DNA of 40,419 nt. It comes from JAWPMT01 sp964653795. Lineage in GTDB: Bacteria > Bacteroidota > Bacteroidia > Cytophagales > Cyclobacteriaceae. Made by a program: the position numbers and the translations under genes. The notes under the pieces are model-generated. The model did no database searches, was not told the DNA's origin, and saw only the letters and a program-made list of their open reading frames with translations. Numbering within the stretch: the first letter of the stretch is position 1; each line of letters begins with the position of its first letter. The stretch lies in the NCBI GenBank assembly GCA_964653795.1, contig CAZZHO010000017.1:1-40419 (forward strand). Reading direction: 5' to 3'. This document shows, piece by piece, positions 32,352 through 40,419 of this stretch.

Positions 32352-33881
32352 CTAATTTAATCTGTCTTTTTTCAAAGGCACCTCCACCATCACCTGGGTG
32401 CCCCCTGTATTAGAATTTATTTCAAAATAACCTCCGATGGAAGTCGCTCGACTCTCCATACTGAGTAAACCAAAACCTTTCTTTCGATAATTGATATCTC
32501 TATCGTCAAAACCTTCTCCATCATCTTCTATCATCAGCGTCAATATGCCGGACCTCTCGAAAAGCTGTATGGCCACGGTAGAAGCATTGGCATACTTCTC
32601 TATATTGTTGAGCGCCTCTTGGATAATTCTGTAAATATTGATCTCAATTTCGCCTGCATACCTTTTATCCTGCACATTCTCATCAAATGAGATTTCGGAT
32701 GCTGCGTAACCCTTTTGCCTGTTGATCAAATCCCGTACCGACGTGGCAAGACCTAGATCCTGTACATCTTTCGGGACCAGACGGTGTGATATATCACGAA
32801 TTTCCTTGGTTACAGATTTCAAATGACGCACACTCTCCTTGAATCGATCTCGGTAGACCTCTTCAAGTCCGGACTCCTTTATACTCTGAAGCACCAGGGT
32901 CACACTTGCAATATTTTGCTGAATGCCATCGTGCAATTCTCTTGCTATAATGTCCCTTTCTCTATCGGCTGCCTGGGTGGAAGACGTCATCAATAACTCT
33001 TCCAAGGCAACTTGTTGTGTAATATCATACATAACCCCTTCTATCACCGTCACTTGACTGTCTTTGCTACTGTGTCTCCTATTACCCTCAAGCACCACCC
33101 AAAGCATGTCGCCATCAGCGGTGATCAATTTCATTTTTGTACTGAAATGAGGCTCTCCTGATGAAAAGATTTCAACCATCCGAGTCCTCTCCTCTCGTGG
33201 AATCAACTTCCTCAAAGCCTTGTCTCCGTCCGAAATAAACTTATCAACTTTATATCCGGAGAGGTCTTCAAATTGTGGGCTCAAGAAAATCACCTTCACT
33301 CCCTCTTTTATCTCGCATCTGAATACCACATTAGGAATATTAGAAATAAGGTTATTCAAGGACTCATTCACATCTATTAGGGCCTTTTCAGAGGCCAGCA
33401 GAGCTTTAGTCCGCTCATTCACGGTAGTTTCCAATTGGTCGTTAAACGACTTCAAAAGTCGCTGATGAGCCGTTCTGGCCAAATGGGCTTTTACCCTTGA
33501 TATTAGTTCTTGTGGATTGAAAGGCTTGGTTAAATAGTCCTGAAGGCCCAGCTCAAACCCCCTGACGAGCGAATTCATATCACTTCTGGCTGTAAGGAAA
33601 ATAACCGCTATATCCTCCCATTCCGGTCTCTCTCTAATTTTCTGGAGTGTCTCAAACCCATCCATCTCGGGCATCATCACATCAAGCAACACTAAATGGA
33701 ATGCTTTCTTTTCCATCCAGCTTAATGCTGCTTTACCATCCAAAGCAAATTCGAATTGAAAGCCATGCTTCTTCAAAGTATTCCCCAATACCTGAATATT
33801 CATGGTATTGTCATCCACAATTAGGATATCGAGTTCCTGAAATAATTCTTCAGACGGTTTCAATTTCAAATTCTTTTTCAA
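32352..33881 (-). CDS. REC-PAS-HisKA_3 hybrid sensor kinase
   Basis: This soluble 509-residue protein begins with a receiver (about 18-135) with D67 (LVLLDVMMPEMDG) and K119 (TKPF). A coiled segment follows, then a PAS domain (about 175-290, IPNVVFRCEI to GVMYDIT). A HisKA_3 dimerisation domain has H317 (RELHDGIQQNIASV), and a NarX-type ATPase domain has IEDDGEGFDD and GFGLLSM. The N-terminal receiver suggests it takes a phosphate from the hybrid kinase upstream and passes the signal to the NarL regulator. The start is TTG (33881), with TTG alternatives at residues 5 and 7 and no ATG. It overlaps the end of the upstream gene by 32 bases. Confidence 0.9.
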   Translation of the reverse strand: MKKNLKLKPSEELFQELDILIVDDNTMNIQVLGNTLKKHGFQFEFALDGKAALSWMEKKAFHLVLLDVMMPEMDGFETLQKIRERPEWEDIAVIFLTARSDMNSLVRGFELGLQDYLTKPFNPQELISRVKAHLARTAHQRLLKSFNDQLETTVNERTKALLASEKALIDVNESLNNLISNIPNVVFRCEIKEGVKVIFLSPQFEDLSGYKVDKFISDGDKALRKLIPREERTRMVEIFSSGEPHFSTKMKLITADGDMLWVVLEGNRRHSSKDSQVTVIEGVMYDITQQVALEELLMTSSTQAADRERDIIARELHDGIQQNIASVTLVLQSIKESGLEEVYRDRFKESVRHLKSVTKEIRDISHRLVPKDVQDLGLATSVRDLINRQKGYAASEISFDENVQDKRYAGEIEINIYRIIQEALNNIEKYANASTVAIQLFERSGILTLMIEDDGEGFDDRDINYRKKGFGLLSMESRATSIGGYFEINSNTGGTQVMVEVPLKKDRLN

Positions 33882-36800
33882 ATGAATGGAGAAGATTCAG
33901 CATTCCAGATATGTCCAGTGCATCAATCATCGCCATCAATGAGTGGCCATAGTCCACCAACAACTTCTCGTTTTCTTTCTCTCCAAACTCAATGATTTTC
34001 TCGGCCAGATTGGTCACCTCAGAAATGGGTTGATGCTCTTTAAGCTTTTCAAATTCGGGTAATAATTCCAGGGCAGCCTTTTTGACTTTGGTCTTCTTCC
34101 CCTTGAGGGTATTAACTACAATCGGTTCAACACCGGGCTTCTCTCTTCTTATCAATTGGTGAGGCAAAAACTTCTTAATCACCTGAAGAAACTCCTGCTT
34201 CACTACGGGTTTGAAAACTACTGAATCGAAAACCTCACTCAGGGAATCCTTCTCATCGAATACTGAGGCCGTTACTGCAATCACAGGGATGGACTTGAAT
34301 TCATTTTTTGCTCGAATCCAATTGAGTAGATCAATACCCGTCATGCCAGGCATCCTGATATCAGTTAGTACCAAATCCACCTTTTCAGATTCCAAAACGG
34401 CGATCGCCTCTTTTGCGCTGGCGACATCTATTAGAAGTAATGAGGAGTTTCTGAATAGTTCTCTTAAATAAAACCTGTTGCTATCAATATCATCGACCAA
34501 TAGGATCTTCCTCGGCTCAAACTGAATTCTGAAATGTGTATCATCATTGTTTGATACTATTTGCATCTTCTCAGAAACAATTTGAACATCATCTAATATA
34601 ATATCAAACCGTGCTCCTTCCCCTAACACTGACTCGACACTGATCTCTCCTCCCATAAGATTCACGAGTCGCTTTGTGATGGCTAAACCCAGCCCAGTAC
34701 CTTTTTGCAAATCACTGGTATGATCGTCCTGATAAAAGCTCTCGAAAATTCGATTTTGAGCGGATGGGTCAATACCTGGCCCAGTATCAGAGATTCTCAT
34801 ATTGAGCAGATACTTTCCACCGTTTTCAGAGAAAATGATTTCTACAGATACACTCCCTTCCTTTGTAAACTTGATACTGTTACCCACTATATTGATGAGG
34901 ACCTGCTTCAGACGAAGCTCATCCAGCTTTACATATTCAGAGATTGGATTCTCTACTGTGACATCAAAGCTCAAAGCCTTTTGATCAGCTTTTAGCTGGA
35001 ACATGTCACGTATATCTTCTCCCAGATCCTCCAGCCTCACAGGGGATTTCCTAATCTCTATGCTGCCAGATTCAATTTTCGAGAGATCTAATACATCATT
35101 TATGAGGGCCAAAAGTGTTTTGGCTGAAGAGTTAATAGCCTTGAGGTAGCTAAGCTGCAGATCATCATGAACCATCTCATTCAACAGCTCGGAAAATCCT
35201 ATAATGGAATTAAGAGGGGTCCTTATCTCATGACTCATATTGGCCAAAAAGATCCCTTTTGCGCTACTGGCCTTATCTGCCTGCTCCTTGGCAAAAATCA
35301 GATCTCTCTCTAGTCTCTTGCGCTCAGTAACATCTCGTGTAATACCAATTAGGCCATAAATCTCTCCTTCTTCGTCTCTAAGAGGATGTTTATTTGATTC
35401 TACCCATTTCTCTCCATCCTTATCTATATAGTGATCCTCCCAATTGATGAGGTCATGTCCATCCTCAATAACCACTTTCTCATCTTCCTCATACTTTTCT
35501 GCAAAATCCTGGGGGTGTAAATCACGATCTGACTTGCCTATTAAATCTTCCTTAGTCGCTAGCTGGTGCGCCTCCGCCAGGGATGCACTACCCGCTATAA
35601 ACCGGTGACGAAGATCTTTGACGAAAATAAAATCCTGTGCATGCTCCAGCAATCCAAGCATGATATGATTGAGCATTTTGACTTCCGTGATATCCTGGGC
35701 AAAACAACTTACAGCGGTGACTTTACCATCCACAAAAATCGGGTGGAAGAAAGTTTGAAAATACCGATTACCGTCCAAGACCTTATCCCTGTCTGTGACA
35801 TTGAAGGTCTCACCACTTAAAGCCCTTTCATATCGCTCACGCCAAAGCTTTTTCCAAATTTCTGGGATGAAATCGAGCAAGTGATCTCCACTTTTAATGG
35901 GCTTTCCTGTGAGCTCTTTCATCAGGTTACCAAAGTTGGAGTTGAAAGAAACCAGATTGATTTCATGGTCAATGGAATAGATCCTGGAAGAAGTGCTCTC
36001 CACTATCGCATGGAGATTTGCTTTGCTCGAAATAAGCTCCTGCTCCATCTCTCTTCTGGCGGTGAAGTCATAGCTTATGCCCATTACGCCTATTATTTTG
36101 CCATTGGCGTTGCGGTAGGGTTGGGTATTATTAGAAATCCACAGCTTCCGACCTTGATAATCTTCGTACTCTTCTTCGACATTGTTTTGACCTAAGCCGG
36201 TAGTAAGTATTTTCGATTCAAACTCGTAATACTTCTCTGCCAGCTCCCTGGGGTAAACATCAAAGTCTGTTTTACCTATTAGGTCCTCCCAATTATCAAA
36301 GCCCATCAAACTAGCAAAGGACTGACTTGCAGATATAAATCGTAGCTTCTTATCCTTTAAATAAAAATATTCATTGCTGTTCTCAAGGATGTGTAGGTAC
36401 TGCCTGCTTAACTCTGTGATTTCAGTTACATCTAGCGCGGAGCAAGAAACCCCTTCTGTTTTGCCTCCATATTGAATTGGTGCAAGTGCCGCTTCGTAGT
36501 ATCTGGACTCCTCTCCCAACGTCAATTTGAAGGTCCGATTCATCGTCTCTCCCTTCAAAACCTGTTGAAACCTTTGTTTCCAAAGTGATCGGTATTCGTC
36601 TGGAATGAACTCCAGAATATTTCTCCCGATAGACATTTTATCCTCAGTGATGAGATCGAAAAACTCCTGACTATTGCCATTAAAATTGGTGATATCGAGA
36701 TGATCATTGATTGACCAGATCATCGCGTTAGAATTATCAATAATCGTCCTGAGATCAGCCTTGCTTCGTCTTAAGGAGATTTCGATGTTTTTTCTTTTTC

Positions 36801-38400
36801 TAATTTGCTTTACAAGCGTCCGATTCCATGCAAAAAGGATAATCATCAAAAAAACCAGCAGTATTGCTAACTGTAAGGCAGACTCATATTTCTTTATGAA
36901 CTTGCTACTGCCAGCGTAATACCACACATTGGCAATCCGCTCAATCTCAGACCTTGATACAGTGGGTATTAGTTTGTCAAACACATCGATTAGCTGGCTG
37001 TCTTTCGAGCCGAACTGGAGCCGGTAGTAAATGGGTAGAATTCCAGAAATACGCAGTTTCTCCTGATCTACTTCTTTCAAGTAATAAGACATAAATGGCA
37101 AGCCGTCTATATATCCATCAAGTTCTCCATTTTGAACCTGTGCCATACCAACTCTCATATTATCGACAGGAACCACCTCATGCAGTTCACATGCATTCAC
37201 TATATCCGGCAAAAAGGGGTTGTTCTCTGCCACCCCGATCTTCATGCCTTCAAGTACGGTGACATCAGCAGCAAATGGAATGTCTACCCCAGCAAGAGCT
37301 GTAGGGAAATCATAAAAGATCTCTGAGCAAGACAGAGTGGTATCTTCGGAGCTTAGTATGCCTACCTCAATGGTGCCATTTCTCAGATCTTGTCGTAGCA
37401 AAGCTTCCGAAGCATACTTTTTTAAGGTGATGGAGATATCCATCTGCTCCAAAAGCAAATCCATGTAATCTTTTGCAAATTCCGTAGGACCAATAGAGGA
37501 TGAGGTATTCCACCGGGACACCACGCCCATAGTAATCTCCTTACGTTCAAGCAGGTAAGACCTTTCCTTTTCGCTTAGAAGCTCTTTTCTTTGATATACC
37601 TCTTTAGAGGAAAGTGACCCATTTTCTGGATCCTGAAGGACCGTAAGCCATTTTAGGAAGATCGCATCTTTCTCCGTAGGATCAATGTAGTCAAATGCCT
37701 TACTTAAGATAGAGGCAAGTTCCGGCCAATCTTTTCTAATGCTATAGATAAGAGGAGCTTTTGCTTCAGAAAGGATGTAACTCACCTGCACCCCGGCTAA
37801 CGCACGCTTCGCAAGGTTGTAAGACAGCTCACCACCAGCCATGATGTAATCTGTTTCCCCAGTCAGAAGAGACTGTAGCAACGTCTCGATAGTATCATAA
37901 TATTTTACCTCAAAGCCGCCATACTCTTTGAGTAGGTCATCATAAAACTGATTCCTTCTTTGGATACCGATTACATAAGGTTTGAATTGATCCAGTTGTG
38001 TAAACCGAGCAGTATCAGCAGCTTTTCCGTACAACAGAATATCTACAAGACCATATTCGCTAGAGAAGTTGAAATACCTGGTCCTATCATTTACCGGAGA
38101 AGAAGTAACAATGCCATCTATTTCCCTATTCTCTGCAGACTCGACGATCGTCGCCCAGGGACCAGTCACCAACTCAATTTCGATACCGGTTAACTCAGAA
38201 AGTCTTTTAGTGAAATCAACTTCAATTCCACTTAAAACTCCGTCTGCGTCTTTGATAATGTAAGGTTGCCAGGAGTCCTCTCCTCCAAGCGTAATCCTGG
38301 GGTGCGCATCGATAAACGCTTTCTCCTCTTCCCTCCACTGAATTTGGGAGTAGGACAAATATGAAAGTAACAAAAAGTATTTGGCAATGAGGACTCTCAA
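33850..38400 (-). CDS. Giant EvgS/BvgS-like hybrid sensor kinase, 2x SBP_bac_3, 4x PAS
   Basis: This is a 1516-residue protein. A signal peptide (about 1-18) is followed by two periplasmic bacterial solute-binding-type-3 domains, about 24-250 and 285-495, typical of Venus-flytrap sensors such as EvgS. A membrane helix lies at 506-525. Four PAS/PAC repeats occupy about 545-660, 665-785, 790-905 and 912-1030 (SYDFTARREMEQELISSK is one PAC-end linker). HisKA has H1057 (LANMSHEIRTPLN). HATPase has N1174 and DTGPGI (1205-1210). The receiver has D1347 (TDIRMPG) and K1397. A C-terminal helical domain (about 1440-1516) resembles an Hpt domain but shows GHSLM instead of a standard phosphorylatable motif. 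The start is TTG at 38400. Confidence 0.93.
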   Translation of the reverse strand: MRVLIAKYFLLLSYLSYSQIQWREEEKAFIDAHPRITLGGEDSWQPYIIKDADGVLSGIEVDFTKRLSELTGIEIELVTGPWATIVESAENREIDGIVTSSPVNDRTRYFNFSSEYGLVDILLYGKAADTARFTQLDQFKPYVIGIQRRNQFYDDLLKEYGGFEVKYYDTIETLLQSLLTGETDYIMAGGELSYNLAKRALAGVQVSYILSEAKAPLIYSIRKDWPELASILSKAFDYIDPTEKDAIFLKWLTVLQDPENGSLSSKEVYQRKELLSEKERSYLLERKEITMGVVSRWNTSSSIGPTEFAKDYMDLLLEQMDISITLKKYASEALLRQDLRNGTIEVGILSSEDTTLSCSEIFYDFPTALAGVDIPFAADVTVLEGMKIGVAENNPFLPDIVNACELHEVVPVDNMRVGMAQVQNGELDGYIDGLPFMSYYLKEVDQEKLRISGILPIYYRLQFGSKDSQLIDVFDKLIPTVSRSEIERIANVWYYAGSSKFIKKYESALQLAILLVFLMIILFAWNRTLVKQIRKRKNIEISLRRSKADLRTIIDNSNAMIWSINDHLDITNFNGNSQEFFDLITEDKMSIGRNILEFIPDEYRSLWKQRFQQVLKGETMNRTFKLTLGEESRYYEAALAPIQYGGKTEGVSCSALDVTEITELSRQYLHILENSNEYFYLKDKKLRFISASQSFASLMGFDNWEDLIGKTDFDVYPRELAEKYYEFESKILTTGLGQNNVEEEYEDYQGRKLWISNNTQPYRNANGKIIGVMGISYDFTARREMEQELISSKANLHAIVESTSSRIYSIDHEINLVSFNSNFGNLMKELTGKPIKSGDHLLDFIPEIWKKLWRERYERALSGETFNVTDRDKVLDGNRYFQTFFHPIFVDGKVTAVSCFAQDITEVKMLNHIMLGLLEHAQDFIFVKDLRHRFIAGSASLAEAHQLATKEDLIGKSDRDLHPQDFAEKYEEDEKVVIEDGHDLINWEDHYIDKDGEKWVESNKHPLRDEEGEIYGLIGITRDVTERKRLERDLIFAKEQADKASSAKGIFLANMSHEIRTPLNSIIGFSELLNEMVHDDLQLSYLKAINSSAKTLLALINDVLDLSKIESGSIEIRKSPVRLEDLGEDIRDMFQLKADQKALSFDVTVENPISEYVKLDELRLKQVLINIVGNSIKFTKEGSVSVEIIFSENGGKYLLNMRISDTGPGIDPSAQNRIFESFYQDDHTSDLQKGTGLGLAITKRLVNLMGGEISVESVLGEGARFDIILDDVQIVSEKMQIVSNNDDTHFRIQFEPRKILLVDDIDSNRFYLRELFRNSSLLLIDVASAKEAIAVLESEKVDLVLTDIRMPGMTGIDLLNWIRAKNEFKSIPVIAVTASVFDEKDSLSEVFDSVVFKPVVKQEFLQVIKKFLPHQLIRREKPGVEPIVVNTLKGKKTKVKKAALELLPEFEKLKEHQPISEVTNLAEKIIEFGEKENEKLLVDYGHSLMAMIDALDISGMLNLLHSFEKEFEIETV

Positions 38401-38477
38401 ACTGGTAGAAATTGTCTGAGAAGTTAGAAAAAACCTTGGAAAACGATGTTATCAGATGTAAAAAGGTGGAGAAAGAT

Positions 38478-38912
38478 TCAGTCTATCCGATTCCAAATAT
38501 CAAGATAAATTTTCCATGTATCATCAATCTTCTTCCATATGATAATATACTTCCCACGCCAAGTGCTTTGTCCTCTTTCACTTTTAGAAGTACCCTCATA
38601 ATATCCCCAATCGTAAGCTTCGTCACCTATTACCTTGATCTCTTCTGGTGTCACTTTGTGATAAACAATCCTCGAATTGAGGACCTTTGGATTCCAATAG
38701 GCGGCCAACTCCCTACCTCCAAGTATATCCCTACCTGCGGGGAAAATTTTCGCATCATCGGTGTACATATTAACTACTTCTTGCCGTCTATCCTCCATTA
38801 AATAGTTAGAAAAAGCAGCAATCTGTCGACGAATGTCTTCTTCATCACTTTGAGCAAAACAGGAAGAGATTGCCAATACGAACATGAATAGATATGGTGC
38901 TATTTGTCTCAT
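38478..38912 (-). CDS. Secreted NTF2/SnoaL-like protein
   Basis: From ATG 38912 this is a protein of about 144 residues with a signal peptide (MRQIAPYLFMFVLAISSCFA, then QS). The body follows the DUF4440/SnoaL-like cone fold: EDIRRQIAAFSNYLMEDRRQ, NMYTDDAKIFPAGRDILGGR, then strands ending STWRGKYIIIWKKIDDTWKI and YLDIWNRID. An upstream in-frame ATG at 38951 overlaps the cupin gene and adds 13 non-signal residues, so the shorter start is preferred. The start is four bases after the cupin stop. It may be an enzyme or a ligand-binding protein; the substrate is unknown. A Cys at the end of the hydrophobic signal (SSC) leaves open that it is a lipoprotein. Confidence 0.82.
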   Translation of the reverse strand: MRQIAPYLFMFVLAISSCFAQSDEEDIRRQIAAFSNYLMEDRRQEVVNMYTDDAKIFPAGRDILGGRELAAYWNPKVLNSRIVYHKVTPEEIKVIGDEAYDWGYYEGTSKSERGQSTWRGKYIIIWKKIDDTWKIYLDIWNRID

Positions 38913-38916
38913 ATGA

Positions 38917-39282
38917 TTAGATCCATTGTTGATCATGAACAGTCTTCTCATGTTCTACCTGACCGGTGTGCTTCGTTTCAGCTGGCTCAAAAAGTATCAC
39001 CCAAACCTCTTCATCATTCTCAGTCCTAGGAAAGTGCTCTACTCCCCTGGGTACCACAATCATTTCACCCTCCTCTACAATCTCCACCTTATCTCGGAAT
39101 TCCATGATCAAGGTGCCTTTATGAATCATAAAAAGCTCATCCTCGTCTTCATGACTATGCCAAACAAATTCTCCTTTTAACTTGGCCAGCTTCACCAATT
39201 GTCCATTTAGTTCCCCGACGATTTTGGGTGTCCAGTGTTCTTGAAACTGTGAGAATTTTTCAGAAATATTTACAGGTACCAT
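38917..39282 (-). CDS. Single-domain cupin protein
   Basis: This 121-residue cytoplasmic protein has the two cupin motifs: GEFVWHSHEDEDELFMIHKG, with the metal-type His-x-His and Glu, then the later IVVPRGVEHFPRTENDEEVW with PxG-x-x-H. The mixture of His and Glu is right for a divalent metal site. Cupins of this size do many jobs, including sugar isomerase, dioxygenase and sensor roles, and none can be chosen here. The ATG follows the stop of the MOSC gene directly (TAAATG), and the NTF2-like gene follows after four bases, so the three genes form a tight operon. Confidence 0.9.
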   Translation of the reverse strand: MVPVNISEKFSQFQEHWTPKIVGELNGQLVKLAKLKGEFVWHSHEDEDELFMIHKGTLIMEFRDKVEIVEEGEMIVVPRGVEHFPRTENDEEVWVILFEPAETKHTGQVEHEKTVHDQQWI

Positions 39283-40080
39283 TTATTCCAGAATTTCCAG
39301 TTGATCCTCTAATGTAATCATCCCTTCATTCTTTGGAACCAAATGAATACCAAAAGAAACACCCCCTCTTGGATGTGGCCGGTATTGTGATAATGACCTT
39401 AAAGGTTCTTGATTCGGATGCTTTTCAAATGTTAAAGGATCGATAGTGGTAAATAGGCATCGCTTGCATCCTTCTAAAACATCAAATTCCACCTTACCAA
39501 TTTTAATTCTCCTCCAATTATCCTCGGCAAATGGGATGTCATGATCAATTAAAATATTGGATCGAAAATGCACTGCGCTAATCCCCCCTCCTGCTTTTTT
39601 ATTCACATCCTCTACCGAAGCCTGTGAGACCAATAAAATAGGGGCCTGATCTGCGTAGGTCACAACTCCTGACAAAGCTGCACCTTCTTTCTTAGGAATC
39701 GATCTTTTGTAATCCGATTGGTGAACAAGCTTACACTCCTGCCCTAACCTATCAGAAAACCACTGATTGATCTCAGTCTTGGCTACCCTACCTAAAACCC
39801 CCTGCTTCCAGAGTTCAAAGTAGGTTTCCTGATCAAAAGACTCATCCGAGATATGAAGAGACTCATTTTCATACTGCACCTTCATCCCCTTTTCGTCAAA
39901 GCTTGGCCTGAACTTCAACATATCAGGAAAATCCCGAGCTGTCATCATTTTATTCGCCGCATCCAAAAGTAGGTACCTGCGGTCACCATGTAGACCAGCA
40001 GACTGCACATTCACCTCATTCAAATCAAAACCAGTAGTAGACTTGATGGGATAGATGGAAAAAGACAAAATTCTTGGCAT
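39283..40080 (-). CDS. MOSC-domain protein (mARC/YcbX-like)
   Basis: This 265-residue protein has an N-terminal beta-barrel (LSFSIYPIKSTTGFDLNEVN, GLHGDRRYLLLDAANKMMTA) and a MOSC domain. The domain contains the motif CKRCLFTTIDP with the conserved Cys pair that includes the molybdenum ligand. It ends GGVSFGIHLVPKNEGMITLE. There is no C-terminal ferredoxin domain as in E. coli YcbX, so it resembles the mitochondrial mARC form, which gets electrons from separate proteins. Such proteins reduce N-hydroxylated compounds such as 6-hydroxylaminopurine using a Mo-cofactor. No moa/mob genes are near. It heads the MOSC-cupin-NTF2 operon. Confidence 0.88.
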   Translation of the reverse strand: MPRILSFSIYPIKSTTGFDLNEVNVQSAGLHGDRRYLLLDAANKMMTARDFPDMLKFRPSFDEKGMKVQYENESLHISDESFDQETYFELWKQGVLGRVAKTEINQWFSDRLGQECKLVHQSDYKRSIPKKEGAALSGVVTYADQAPILLVSQASVEDVNKKAGGGISAVHFRSNILIDHDIPFAEDNWRRIKIGKVEFDVLEGCKRCLFTTIDPLTFEKHPNQEPLRSLSQYRPHPRGGVSFGIHLVPKNEGMITLEDQLEILE

Positions 40081-40098
40081 CTGCTAAAGCTATATCCT

Positions 40099-40407
40099 CT
40101 AAGTGAATTTCGGGTAAACAGGACAAGTCATTTTCTTCTTATGCAAAATGGGTTTGTATTTGATGGGAGGTGTTCGAATGATGACTGCCGCCTCCAAACT
40201 TGTCTTTTGGTTGAACTCCCCACTCAAATCTGAGATATTCCAGTCATAGGAGAACCCGATATAGAGGTTGGATGGGATGGTACCTTCAATGGCAGGGTAC
40301 AGGTATCCGATGTTTACGTCTATCAAATCATTGTAATAGGAGAAGATGGTGAAGAAGTTCGTGAGCAGGGTTATATTTATTTGACTAAATAGCGTATTTA
40401 GTTCAAA
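40099..40407 (-). pseudogene. C-terminal fragment resembling PorP/SprF, cut by in-frame stop
   Basis: The frame is open from 40407 down to the stop at 40099 and gives about 102 residues. It contains GYLYPAIEGTIPSNLYIGFS, then YDWNISDL and a final segment with IIRTPPIKYKPILH ending CPVYPKF. This is the pattern of the last barrel strands of type IX secretion PorP/SprF-family proteins. An in-frame TGA at 40408-40410 cuts it off, so a full-length gene cannot continue in this frame upstream; the window ends nine bases later. It could be a truncated or frameshifted copy, or simply a start in this frame (TTG at 40326) of a small protein. Upstream sequence would decide. Confidence 0.45.
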
Positions 40408-40419
40408 TCAAAACGACCT

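Noticed and set aside
38412..38801. Plus-strand open frame of 129 residues across the NTF2-like gene
   Set aside because: It overlaps a conserved gene and lacks domain or signal features.

Overview
The window looks like a chromosomal piece of a Bacteroidota bacterium, most likely a free-living, probably marine member of the Cytophagia. Evidence from the sequence: a short primary sigma factor of about 290 residues with the typical Bacteroidota start, promoter-like TTTG-N20-TAnnTTTG pairs, a TonB receptor with an N-terminal carboxypeptidase-regulatory-like domain, FtsX-type permeases with a PadR partner, a PorP/SprF-like C-terminus and a PorV/PorQ-like barrel. The genus is not resolved. I see no tRNA, rRNA, CRISPR array, insertion sequence or prophage. 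Genes are tightly packed and no gene-free stretch exceeds 300 bases.

Layout. 1-2825: the end of a secreted TPR protein overlapping a TonB-dependent receptor. 2827-5704 (minus): FabG and a membrane VWA protein. 5820-9584 (plus): an apparent operon from a recognisable promoter to a terminator, with a secreted protein, an ECF sigma factor, a small membrane protein, two Spy/CpxP-like proteins, a YHYH lipoprotein and a MORN-repeat protein. 9583-13413: a TSUP permease, then a PadR regulator and a FtsX/MacB-like permease behind a long-spaced inverted repeat. 13434-16073 (minus): an inner-membrane OmpA/coiled-coil pair, a DUF4197 lipoprotein and a CBS-pair protein. 16206-17238: rpoD. 17243-20121 (minus): a helix-hairpin-helix outer-membrane barrel coupled to a PorV/PorQ-like protein. 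20202-24777: a second MORN protein, then clpC, wbqC-like and sua5-like genes. 24903-26820: mltG, a thioesterase and a histidine phosphatase. 26821-28895 (minus): an acyl-CoA dehydrogenase and a 61-residue protein. 29013-30976 (minus): an ECF sigma factor and its likely anti-sigma factor, which appears to span both membranes. 31163-38400 (minus): a very large EvgS-like hybrid sensor kinase, a second REC-PAS-kinase, a NarL-type regulator and an unknown small protein. 38478-40407 (minus): an NTF2-like protein, a cupin, a MOSC protein and a PorP/SprF-like fragment.

Most functional content concerns the cell envelope and its signalling: two ECF sigma systems, a three-protein phosphorelay, several outer-membrane barrels and peptidoglycan or periplasm-facing proteins. 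The strongest candidates for under-described biology are the sigma/dual-membrane anti-sigma pair (29013-30976), the ECF-CpxP-YHYH operon (5820-9584) and the HHH-barrel/PorV-like pair (17243-20121). All functions come from reading motifs and layout; no database search was run.
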